Below are positions 1-8,683 of a stretch of DNA of 64,000 bases, piece by piece. How positions within the stretch are numbered: the first letter of the stretch is position 1; the number at the start of each line of letters is the position of its first letter. Under the pieces are notes generated by a model. That model was given only the letters and a program-made list of their open reading frames with translations. It made no database searches and was not told where the DNA came from. Origin of the DNA: Ignavibacteria bacterium. Its GTDB lineage: Bacteria; Bacteroidota; Ignavibacteria; Tepidaquicellales; Tepidaquicellaceae. The stretch spans positions 23,275 to 87,274 of the forward strand of contig JADJTX010000064.1 in assembly GCA_016710985.1 (NCBI GenBank). Direction: 5' to 3'. The position numbers and the translations under genes are program-made.

Positions 1-2262
1 GGTGCCACATATACTCTTAATTCAGCATGGTTCTTTGATGCAAATACCGGATTAGTAGCAGGGCAGTCTGAAGTTGGCGATGGCGGAAAGGTCAGAAGGA
101 CAACAGATGCCGGAGAAACATTTACAACAATAAATCTAGGCGGGTTATCTACGGGTTCACCCAGAGTATATGATATTTATTTTATTAACTCAACCACAGG
201 TTACCTGTGCGGTAATAATACAATCAAAGCTTTAAAGACGACAAATGCTGGAGCAAGCTGGACTTTAATGCCTAATATGCCGTCTGCAGCATATACTTAC
301 AGTAGCATTTATGCAAAAGATGAGAATAATATTATTATAGGTCTGAATTCTGACGGTCTTTACAGAAGAATTATTAAAACGACAAATGCCGGTGCAACCT
401 GGACAACAATTGATCTTCCATGGTCTACTATTATTGATGTAACTGATATCCAGTTTCAAAATGCAAATACAGGATTCATATCAGGGAATTCAACATCTAA
501 TAATCCTCCATATTTTGCACATACGACAGACGGGGGCTCTACCTGGACTGAAGCGTTATTCCCAAATAAAGAACACGGATTATATGATCTGGAGATTATC
601 GGTTCAACTGCATATGTCTTAGGAGGTAATTTTGGCCATTATTATTTTACTTCTGATTTAGGAGTTACATGGGATTCCGTTGATTACAATGATTATAATA
701 ATATTTATCAGCCTTTTCAGTGGTTTGTATATTCGTTCAGCATTAAAGGAAGTGATGCCATAGTAGCAGGTATGAATGGAAAAATAAATGTCAGTAATGA
801 CGCTGGATCTACATGGAGAAATAAAAATTATTCAGTAGGTAATTGTGTAACACAAATGCCGAGTATTTATGCATTGCCCGGAACCGGAAAAGTATGGGCA
901 GGGACAAGAGCCGGAGGGAAAATTTTGTACTCATCTGACAGAGGTAATACATGGAGTGAGCAACAGACAACTGAGCAGTATGCTTTTTATCAGATTAATA
1001 TGGTAAATTCTTACACCGGATATGCAGTCGGAGGAAATTTAGTCAATGGTGTCGGATATTGCCTTAAAACTGTAAATAGTGGTTTAAACTGGACTAAATT
1101 AACAATTCCTACACCAACTTTCGAGATATGGTCTGTTGATTTTGTTAATGCAAATACCGGATGGATCGTAGGAGGTTTGCCTTCCGGATTTGGTGCTGTT
1201 ATTGCAAAAACAACCAACGGCGGGCTAACCTGGACAAATCAGGTTGCTACCTCAAATCCTCTTATAAATTCGACCATTTCTTATATTGATATGTCTGATG
1301 CAAATGTTGGTTATATTGCTTATGGTACCGGTGTTTATAAAACTTCAAACGGAGGAACCAATTGGAATAAAATAAATACAGTACCTTCCGGGTCATTCAG
1401 GAGAGTTAACACATTCTCAAATACAACAGTATTTGCATCAAGCGGTCAGACCATTTATAAAACATTAGACGGAGGCACTTCCTGGACTTCTGTAACAATT
1501 CCATCTCCTCTGGCTGATATTTTCAGTATGGACTGGGTAGATTTAGATAATGGAACTGTAGTAGGTACTCAGGGTTATTCTGCGAAGACAAGCGACGGCG
1601 GTCAAACATGGACTGAAAGAAATACAGGAACTTCAACTTTATGGGAAGTTTCAATGGTAAGCAAGGACACTGTTTTTGCAGTTGCCGGAATAAATACAAG
1701 CGGAGCCATTTTCAGATTAATTGATAATACTCCATCATCTGTTTCATTTAATGTTAAAGTCGGTATTCAGGGCTTCTGGAACGGAACCACGCAGGTTAGT
1801 GATACTGTAAAATGTCATTTGAGAAGTTCAGTTGCTCCTTACAATGAAATCGAATCAGATGCAGCAGTCTTAAACAGTTCAGGAGAGGGTACTTTCACAT
1901 TTAATACTTCTCTGTCGGGAACATATTATATTGAAATTACACACAGAAATTCAATTGAGACCTGGAGTAAGCTGCCGGTGTCAATTGTCGCCGAGGGAAG
2001 TTATGATTTCACAACTTCAGCTACACAGGCGTACGGAGATAATATAATTTTAAAATCCGGAAAATACTGTAATTACAGTGGTGATGTAAATCAGGACGGG
2101 TTCGTGAACTTAACTGATGTACTGGCAGTTTTCAATTCTTCATCAAGTTTTGTGAACGGATATGTCACATCAGATGTCAACGGTGATAATACAGTTGATT
2201 TATCTGACATAGCTCTTACATACAATAATTCTTCCGCCTTTGTTCAAAAAATAATTCCTTAA
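1..2262 (+). CDS. Secreted Asp-box (BNR/Ycf48-like) repeat protein with dockerin-like C-terminus, 5' partial
   Basis: The frame is open from base 1, so the start lies outside the window; 753 residues are visible. Repeats of the form T-T-N/D-G-G-x-T/S-W recur through most of the protein, the Asp-box signature of sortilin/BNR and Ycf48-type beta-propellers. The last ~165 residues form a separate module: a beta-rich part with GIQGFWNG, DTVKCHLR and HRNSIETWS, then two EF-hand-like loops (DVNQDGFVNLTD and DVNGDNTVDLSD) as in dockerin type I, ending in Pro. Three full-length paralogs follow on the same strand, and all four share WRNKNYSVG. Inferred role: exported surface or extracellular protein. 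Its ligand cannot be read from the sequence. Confidence 0.85.
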   Translation, partial: GATYTLNSAWFFDANTGLVAGQSEVGDGGKVRRTTDAGETFTTINLGGLSTGSPRVYDIYFINSTTGYLCGNNTIKALKTTNAGASWTLMPNMPSAAYTYSSIYAKDENNIIIGLNSDGLYRRIIKTTNAGATWTTIDLPWSTIIDVTDIQFQNANTGFISGNSTSNNPPYFAHTTDGGSTWTEALFPNKEHGLYDLEIIGSTAYVLGGNFGHYYFTSDLGVTWDSVDYNDYNNIYQPFQWFVYSFSIKGSDAIVAGMNGKINVSNDAGSTWRNKNYSVGNCVTQMPSIYALPGTGKVWAGTRAGGKILYSSDRGNTWSEQQTTEQYAFYQINMVNSYTGYAVGGNLVNGVGYCLKTVNSGLNWTKLTIPTPTFEIWSVDFVNANTGWIVGGLPSGFGAVIAKTTNGGLTWTNQVATSNPLINSTISYIDMSDANVGYIAYGTGVYKTSNGGTNWNKINTVPSGSFRRVNTFSNTTVFASSGQTIYKTLDGGTSWTSVTIPSPLADIFSMDWVDLDNGTVVGTQGYSAKTSDGGQTWTERNTGTSTLWEVSMVSKDTVFAVAGINTSGAIFRLIDNTPSSVSFNVKVGIQGFWNGTTQVSDTVKCHLRSSVAPYNEIESDAAVLNSSGEGTFTFNTSLSGTYYIEITHRNSIETWSKLPVSIVAEGSYDFTTSATQAYGDNIILKSGKYCNYSGDVNQDGFVNLTDVLAVFNSSSSFVNGYVTSDVNGDNTVDLSDIALTYNNSSAFVQKIIP

Positions 2263-2285
2263 CGGAATTTGTTTAATGTTATTTT

Positions 2286-2326
2286 AAAATTCCCAAAGGA
2301 TGCTGTGTTTATCCTTTGGGAATTTT
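2286..2326 (+). terminator. Rho-independent terminator after the first Asp-box gene
   Basis: A perfect 16-bp inverted repeat (2286-2301 with 2311-2326) around a 9-nt loop lies 24 nt after the stop codon. The stem core is TTCCCAAAGGAT, and the 3' arm ends in TTTT followed by CATTTT. A CCCAAAGG stem core recurs in the terminators of the next paralogs. Confidence 0.8.
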
Positions 2327-2426
2327 CATTTTACCTTTCTATTTCAATAGCCCATTTCAAGTCATTTATTCAGATTTCAAGTAACTACAGAGAGACTTCT
2401 GAAAAACTAATTAATACAACAAAAAT

Positions 2427-2763
2427 ACCACAGAGAAACAGAGAACACAGAGTTTCACAGAGAAATCTTAAGTGAATGTATTTTTTAATTTTTTTTTAAT
2501 TGAAAAATGATGAATATTTCAATGCTTAATAACCTCAGATAGAAAAAAATCTTTGTGCTACTACATAAAATAATGTTGCTTTTTATACAAACTTTTAAAC
2601 CATTAATTTTTTACAACACAAAGGCACAGGCCCAGAGGAATTAAATTATTTTCTTATATTTTTTTCTCTGTGTCTCTGAGTCTCTGTGTTTAAAACACAT
2701 AAATTTTGTTTGTAGCTAAAGGCTACGATGTGTAACTCTGTGCTCTCTGTGCCGCTGTGGTAA
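2427..2763. repeat. CACAGAG-type dispersed repeats in the 2263-3005 intergenic gap
   Basis: After the terminator, this 743-nt gap holds no credible gene. Positions 2427-2472 form a 46-nt block of CACAGAG words that recurs with four differences at 43186-43231. Complementary blocks of CTCTGTG words lie at 2661-2691 and 2731-2763, so the unit is present in opposite orientations here. A small palindrome GTAGCTAAAGGCTAC lies at 2711-2725. The rest is AT-rich spacer plus the promoter region described separately. Confidence 0.6.
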
Positions 2764-2837
2764 AATGTTTTAAGAACACTCAGCTTTCGGGATGACCATT
2801 TTTTTTCAGAAGTTTCTACAGAATAAATTAATAAATC

Positions 2838-2942
2838 GGGTATTCCATAATCAGAAAATAATGTTTAATCACACTGAAATATTGGTTTATTAAGGGAAAG
2901 CTAAGTTGAAAGTGGGTATTGTTTTAAAATTACGTCTTTGTA
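2838..2942 (+). promoter_or_regulatory. Paired GGGTATT boxes plus TCTTTG box, candidate promoter of the second paralog
   Basis: GGGTATT occurs at 2838-2844 and again at 2914-2920. The second copy is followed after exactly 15 nt by CTTTG (2936-2940), within TCTTTGTAAAAA. The same arrangement, with the same 15-nt spacer, precedes the next two paralogs. The ATG is 65 nt beyond the CTTTG. The downstream box resembles the Bacteroidota -7 element (TAnnTTTG). The function of GGGTATT is inferred from conservation only. Confidence 0.6.
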
Positions 2943-3005
2943 AAAAACTATATGATTATATAATTTGTACGAACAATTTTATATAATCCATAAATTTAAG
3001 AAATT

Positions 3006-5546
3006 ATGAAACCAGATTTAAAAATTTCCACCCTGATTTTTTTAGTGTGTTTTCTTTTTCAGAATTCATATTCACAGCAAAATTTAAATGGCTGGTTCTG
3101 GTCTAAAGGTCAGCCGCAAACAAATGAATTAAAATGGGTTAAAGTTATAGATCCAACACATATATATGCTGTCGGGTCCAGAGGCACATTTATGAAGTCT
3201 TCTGACGGAGGAGATACGTGGATAATTAATTCGCAGGCAGGTCTTCCTGATAATTCTTTCGGGGAATTTGGTTCACGGAATCTCAATTCTGCTTGGTTCT
3301 TTGATGCAAATACAGGAATCGTGGGAGGCTCTCAGCCTTACAACAGCAATAATATTTCAATTTTAAGAACTACAAACGGAGGAGATAATTTTTCAACCAT
3401 TAGTGTCGCTTCTCCTATTGGTTTTTCATCGGTAACCAATTTTTATTTCATAAATTCTAATACAGGCTATCTTTGCGGAAACTCCATTACAAAAGCCTAC
3501 AAAACTACTGATGCCGGGCTGACATGGTCACCAGTTCCAAACGTTCCTTCAGGATTCAGTTTTTTGAGCGTATATGCACTTGATGAAAACAATATCTTCT
3601 TAGGTCCTGATTCTGAGGGGCTAAACAGAAAAGTTTTAAAAACAACAAATGCCGGAGCAACATGGTCTACAATTACTTTACCGGGAACTGTCCCTGTATC
3701 TGTTTTAACAATACAATTCCAAAATGCCTACACAGGATTTATCGGAGGTCAAAATCCATATTTTGAAACTACAACCGACGGAGGTTCAAGCTGGATTCAA
3801 TATGCACTACCCTCCAATCAGATGAGCCAGTTCAAAATTAAAGTTGTCGGGTCAACTGTTTATTCATTAGGTTCATATACATCTATTTTCAAAACCACAA
3901 ACTTAGGAGCAACCTGGGATTCAGTATATTATTATGACGTATCAAACGCTAATCAGATGCCACCTTTTCTCATGTATGCGATGGACATAAATGGAAATGA
4001 TATGGTGGTTGCCGGACTGGATGGAAGATTAAATGTAAGTAATGACGGAGGAATAACCTGGAGAAATAAAAATTATTCTGTAGGTCAGTATAATTACTGG
4101 TCGGTATATGTTCAAACCGGAAACGGAAAAGTATGGGCAGGAGGTAATAATGCGAGTGTTATGTATTCTCCGGATGGCGGAACAAACTGGGCTTTTCAGA
4201 GGCAAAACACAAACCTTGATCCTATAAATACTATCAGAGCATTTTCATTTGTCAATTCCAATACAGGATATTGTGTAGGAGGTTTTCAGCAGCACGGCAC
4301 TACAGCCGCGTATAAAACTACGAACGGAGGAACCAACTGGAACACGATGACTCTACCTAACAATTATCAGCAACAGGCAGTTGAATTCATTAATGCAAAT
4401 ACAGGATGGGTTTGGGGAGGTATTTCAGGATTTGCAGCTTCAATTTTAAAAACAACGAATGGCGGAACATCCTGGGTTTCGCAGCCTAATAATGTTGCGT
4501 ACAACTTAATTATACTTGCCGGAGATATGGCAGATATAAATAACGGATATTGTATCAGCGGTAACAAAATTTTCAGGACATCAAACAGCGGGGCAATGTG
4601 GAATCTGATAACTCCAACACCATTCGCAAATAGTTTAAGCTTAAACAAAATAGTTGCACTGTCGCCTACAAATATCATAGTAGGAGGAAGTTACTCTGAT
4701 AATACAATGATAAACAAGGTCTATAAGAGCATTAATGCAGGAGTAACATGGGATTCGGTGAGCATTCCAACCGGCTCATTGACATCTACATCTTCAATTT
4801 TTGCAATGGACTGGGTTGATCAGTACAATGGCATAGTTGGAGGTCCGGCGGGTTATACAGCTAAAACCAGTAACGGAGGAATAAACTGGACTGTAAGAAA
4901 TACCGGCGGTTCTACCGTAGTCGGAATGGACATGTCAAGCAAAGACACAGCATTTGCAGTGAGTGACAGAAACGGTCTTAATCAGATTTTCAGAATTTAT
5001 GATGATGTACAGAATATAAGTATGAATGTTACAATGGGAATTCAGGGATTTTGGAATGGATCAAGCCAGATTTCTGATACTGCAAAATGTTATTTAAGAA
5101 GTTCAGCTTCTCCTTACGCAATTGTAGATTCTGCGAAGGGAGTTTTAGGAACATGGGGATATGCTACTTTCTTGTTTAATACTGCGCCGACCGGTTCATA
5201 TTATTTACAGGTGGGTCAAAGAAATTCCCTGGAGACCTGGAGTGCAAACACAATTTCATTTGTTAGAGGCGGAGTCACTAATGATTATGATTTTACAACT
5301 GCAGCTAACAAAGCCTTCGGAAATAACATGGTATTAAAATCAGGAAGATATTGTAATTACAGTGGTGATGTAAATCAGGATGGAGATGTAAATTTAGCAG
5401 ACGTACTGGAAACATATAATGCATCATCAAATTTTGCATCGGGATATGTACAAGCCGATGTTAACGGTAATAATTTTGTAGATCTTTCAGACATAACACT
5501 GGTATATAACAATGCAGCAGCTTTTGTCGTCAAAGTAACTCCATAA
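3006..5546 (+). CDS. Secreted Asp-box repeat protein with dockerin-like C-terminus (paralog 2)
   Basis: This 846-residue protein begins with a signal peptide (MKPDLKISTLIFLVCFLFQ, cleavage probably near YSQQ). The body is a series of Asp-box motifs (TTNGGTNW, SSDGGDTW and similar) at irregular 40-60-residue intervals, consistent with one or two beta-propellers. The C-terminal module has GIQGFWNG, DTAKCYLR, RNSLETWSA, YDFTTA, RYCNYSGD and the EF-hand-like loops DVNQDGDVNLAD and DVNGNNFVDLSD. It carries no NYPNPFNP-type T9SS domain, unlike the protein at 12195. It has its own promoter-like upstream boxes and its own terminator, so it is probably monocistronic. Confidence 0.85.
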   Translation: MKPDLKISTLIFLVCFLFQNSYSQQNLNGWFWSKGQPQTNELKWVKVIDPTHIYAVGSRGTFMKSSDGGDTWIINSQAGLPDNSFGEFGSRNLNSAWFFDANTGIVGGSQPYNSNNISILRTTNGGDNFSTISVASPIGFSSVTNFYFINSNTGYLCGNSITKAYKTTDAGLTWSPVPNVPSGFSFLSVYALDENNIFLGPDSEGLNRKVLKTTNAGATWSTITLPGTVPVSVLTIQFQNAYTGFIGGQNPYFETTTDGGSSWIQYALPSNQMSQFKIKVVGSTVYSLGSYTSIFKTTNLGATWDSVYYYDVSNANQMPPFLMYAMDINGNDMVVAGLDGRLNVSNDGGITWRNKNYSVGQYNYWSVYVQTGNGKVWAGGNNASVMYSPDGGTNWAFQRQNTNLDPINTIRAFSFVNSNTGYCVGGFQQHGTTAAYKTTNGGTNWNTMTLPNNYQQQAVEFINANTGWVWGGISGFAASILKTTNGGTSWVSQPNNVAYNLIILAGDMADINNGYCISGNKIFRTSNSGAMWNLITPTPFANSLSLNKIVALSPTNIIVGGSYSDNTMINKVYKSINAGVTWDSVSIPTGSLTSTSSIFAMDWVDQYNGIVGGPAGYTAKTSNGGINWTVRNTGGSTVVGMDMSSKDTAFAVSDRNGLNQIFRIYDDVQNISMNVTMGIQGFWNGSSQISDTAKCYLRSSASPYAIVDSAKGVLGTWGYATFLFNTAPTGSYYLQVGQRNSLETWSANTISFVRGGVTNDYDFTTAANKAFGNNMVLKSGRYCNYSGDVNQDGDVNLADVLETYNASSNFASGYVQADVNGNNFVDLSDITLVYNNAAAFVVKVTP

Positions 5547-5564
5547 AAAAGTGTTTTTGGGTGG

Positions 5565-5620
5565 GGTCATCTGAAATCCCAAAGGAATATTTAAAACATT
5601 TCTTTGGGGGTGACCTTTTT
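5565..5620 (+). terminator. Rho-independent terminator of paralog 2
   Basis: An outer stem GGTCA/TGACC (5565-5569 with 5611-5615) encloses an inner, imperfect CCCAAAGGAA/TTCTTTGGG pairing. TTTTT follows at 5616-5620. The block just upstream (GTGTTTTTGGGTGGGGTCAT) is repeated exactly after paralog 4, so the terminator was duplicated along with the gene. The rest of the gap to 5904 is AT-rich and holds the promoter boxes. Confidence 0.75.
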
Positions 5621-5741
5621 GAAAGGATAACAGATGTAAATCAATTCAGAAATTCCTAAGCTCTTCAAACTACTTTTTCCCTCCACTGTTAATTTTCTGT
5701 ACTAAAAGATCAGTCTTGAGATTGATTTTATTAAATATTCT

Positions 5742-5843
5742 GGGTATTAATTACTACTGTATAACTATATTCATAATGCAGATGATGGTTTTTAACTCAA
5801 GGATATAACGAAACATGGGTATTTGCAGCAATAGGCTTCTTTG
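5742..5843 (+). promoter_or_regulatory. Paired GGGTATT boxes plus TCTTTG box, candidate promoter of paralog 3
   Basis: GGGTATT lies at 5742-5748 and 5817-5823 (75 nt apart). CTTTG is at 5839-5843, 15 nt after the second box, within TCTTTGTAAAAA. The ATG is 61 nt beyond the CTTTG. The geometry matches the regions before paralogs 2 and 4. Confidence 0.6.
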
Positions 5844-5904
5844 TAAAAAGAATTCATATTAATTAGTATGCTTAAAATTAATTCTTAACTTCAAAATTAA
5901 AAAA

Positions 5905-8425
5905 ATGAAATCAAATTTAAAAATTGCCGGCTTTATTTTTTTATTATGTTTTCTTTTTCAAAATTCCTATTCTCAGCAAAACACAAATGGCTGGTACTGG
6001 ATCAACGGTAAGCCGCAATGCAATACACTTAACTGGGTGAAGATTATAGATGCAAAAAACTATTACGCTGTAGGGGAAAGCGGAACATTCATGAAATCTT
6101 CGGATGCAGGTGATACCTGGTTGATAAATACACAGGCAGGTGTATCTGATCCTTCCTTCGATTCGCACGGAACTATGCGTCTTTACTCTGCATGGTTTTT
6201 CAATGCAAATACGGGAATTGTAACCGGTCAGTCAGTCCTCAACGACGGAGGAAAAATAAAAAGGACAACTGACGGAGGAAATACATTTACAACAATAGGA
6301 CTGGGCATTCCTCCTTCAACCACCTTTATGCCACCGCGTATCACTGACATTTATTTTATTAATTCCACTACAGGATATATTTGCGGTGATAGTATCGTAA
6401 AAGCTTTTAAGACCACTGATGGCGGATTAAGCTGGACATTATTTCCGAATCTTCCGTCCTTACCTTCAACATATAATTGTATATATGCAAAAGACGCTAA
6501 TAATATTTTCTTAGGAGTTGCTACTGATGGATACCCAAATCAAAGAAGAATAGTCAGAACAACAAACGCAGGAGTAACCTGGAAAATTGATACTTTGCCC
6601 GGTGCAACTATTGTTGATGTAAAGGATATAGAATTCCGGGATGCAAATACTGGCTATGTTGTTGGAAACTCAATTGCAAATAACCCGAGTTATTTTGCAT
6701 ATACTGTGAACGGAGGAGCCAGCTGGACTGAAGCAATATTTCCAAATAAACAGCACGGTTTATATGATCTGGAAATTATAGGACCGAACGTTTATGCGTT
6801 GGGTGCCTCATACACTTATTATCATTATACAACAAATCTGGGAGTAACATGGGACTCAGTTAATTATAATGATGCAACCAACCCGGACCAGCCATACCAA
6901 GGTCTCGTGTATTCATTCGACATTAACGGAAACGATGCAATCGTTGTAGGTTTAAACGGTAAAATAAACGTCAGCAATGACGCCGGGTCATCATGGAGGA
7001 ATAAAAATTATTCTGTAGGAAATAATTTATACGGCTTTTCTACAATATATGCATTGCCGGGAACAGGCAGAGTGTGGGCAGGTTCAAACGGCGGAGGTTT
7101 CATTTTATATTCAACTAATAACGGAACAACCTGGACACAGCAGCAAACATCTGCCGCTAATTCTTTTTATGATATAAACATGCTGAACCCGTCAACAGGA
7201 TATGCTGCGGGAGGAAGTTTCTTTTCGGGAACAGGCTACTGTTATAAAACTACTACCAGCGGTGCTAACTGGTCATCTTTACCTATCACATATCCAAATG
7301 CACAGGTGAATGCAATTGATTTTGTGAATGTAAATACCGGATGGCTTACCGGAATAAGCGGTGTACTTTCAAAGACAACTAATGGCGGTTTAACCTGGAC
7401 TACTCAGACTACGACCCCTGCATATACTCTGAATTTTTTCTCACATTGATATGTCAGATGCAAACAACGGATACCTTGTCAGCGGAGCTAATGTCTGGAA
7501 AACAACCAATGGCGGGAGCAACTGGGACCGGCTTACTACTCTTCCGGCTTCCTTATCCTGGAACAAAGTTCAGACTTTTTCAAATACTACATTATATCTC
7601 GGAGGCGGCAACCGGATTTACAAATCCTTTAATGCAGGAGCAACCTGGGATTCAGCTTTAATCCCGTCAACTGCAGGGATGTTTAACATGGACTGGGTCG
7701 ATCTCAATTACGGAACTGTCGTTGGCACAGCAGGATATACAGCCAAAACAAGCAATGGAGGTTTGACCTGGACTGAAAGAAATCCGGGAAGCTCAACTCT
7801 CCCCGGGGTCTCAATGCCAAGTAAAGATACTGTATTTGCAGTTTGTGATCGAAATGTTTGGGGAGCTATTTTCAGGTTGTACGATGTGAATACTTCGATT
7901 GTATTTAATTTAACAATCGGAATAGAAGGTTTCTGGAATGGAAGTTCACAGGCAGGGGATACAGTTAAATGTCATTTAAGAAATTCAGTTTCACCTTTTA
8001 ATGAAGCCGAAGTTACGGCTGCTTACATTGATAATTCAGGAAACGGAACATTTACATTTACTTCTGCTCCTTCCGGTTCTTATTATATTGAAGTTACTCA
8101 CAGAAATTCTATAGAAACATGGAGCGCATCGCCACAGTCTGTTGTATCAGGAGGTAATTACAATTATAATTTTACAACAGCTGCATCACAGGCTTATGGA
8201 AACAATATGGTCTCAGTTTCAGGAAGATATTGTAATTACAGCGGAGATGTGAATCAGGACGATGCTGTTAATCTTGAAGACCTGCTTGAAACTTACAATG
8301 CATCTTCAAATTTTGCAACAGGATACGTTTCAGCAGATGTGAATGGTAATAATTTTGTAGATCTTTCGGATATAACGATTGTCTATAATAACACAAAGAA
8401 ATTTGTATCTAAAGTAACTCCGTAA
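5905..8425 (+). CDS. Secreted Asp-box repeat protein with dockerin-like C-terminus (paralog 3), frameshifted
   Basis: Read across one frameshift, this is an ~839-residue paralog of the flanking proteins. It has a signal peptide (MKSNLKIAGFIFLLCFLFQ), Asp-box repeats, the shared WRNKNYSVG segment and the C-terminal module ending FVSKVTP. The first frame stops at 7447-7449. The second frame continues without a gap as FSHIDMSDANNGYLVSG, aligning with ISYIDMSDANVGYIAYG in the first paralog. The shift falls in a run of six T at 7434-7439, and removing one T restores one frame. Whether this is a real mutation or a homopolymer error cannot be told from the sequence. The paralogs are intact, and the C-terminal half shows no other damage. 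Confidence 0.8.
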
Positions 8426-8449
8426 ATTTTTTAAAATAAAGACATACTG

Positions 8450-8490
8450 TTACCCCGAAGTGAAATGTGAATTTCATCAGGGGTAAACTT
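8450..8490 (+). terminator. Rho-independent terminator of paralog 3
   Basis: A stem TTACCCC/GGGGTAA (8450-8456 with 8480-8486) contains an inner TGAAAT/ATTTCA hairpin (8461-8466 with 8471-8476). A short T-containing tail follows. Unlike the terminators of paralogs 2 and 4, it lacks the GGTCA...TGACC arms. Confidence 0.6.
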
Positions 8491-8527
8491 TTAAATAAGT
8501 ACTTTTCTGTTTTTTCATTTAAAAATT

Positions 8528-8627
8528 GGGTATTCATTTTCTTTTTAGTTACAAAAATGAATACGATTTGATTTATTTTTTAAAATCGCAATAAATCATT
8601 GGGTATTCTTAAGAAATACTATCTTTG
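8528..8627 (+). promoter_or_regulatory. Paired GGGTATT boxes plus TATCTTTG box, candidate promoter of paralog 4
   Basis: GGGTATT lies at 8528-8534 and 8601-8607 (73 nt apart). CTTTG is at 8623-8627, again exactly 15 nt after the second box. Here the downstream element reads TATCTTTG (8620-8627), a full match to the Bacteroidota TAnnTTTG box, and the upstream box is preceded by TT to give TTGGGTATT. The ATG is 56 nt beyond the box. Confidence 0.65.
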
Positions 8628-8683
8628 AAAAAAATAAGAGAATTGGTTAATTTGAATGATTAAAAAATAAAAGAATACACCCA

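Noticed and set aside
2914..2940. Sigma-54 promoter before the Asp-box genes (because rpoN is nearby)
   Set aside because: There is no GG-N10-GC pattern; GGGTATT-N15-CTTTG has the wrong spacing and sequence for sigma-54.
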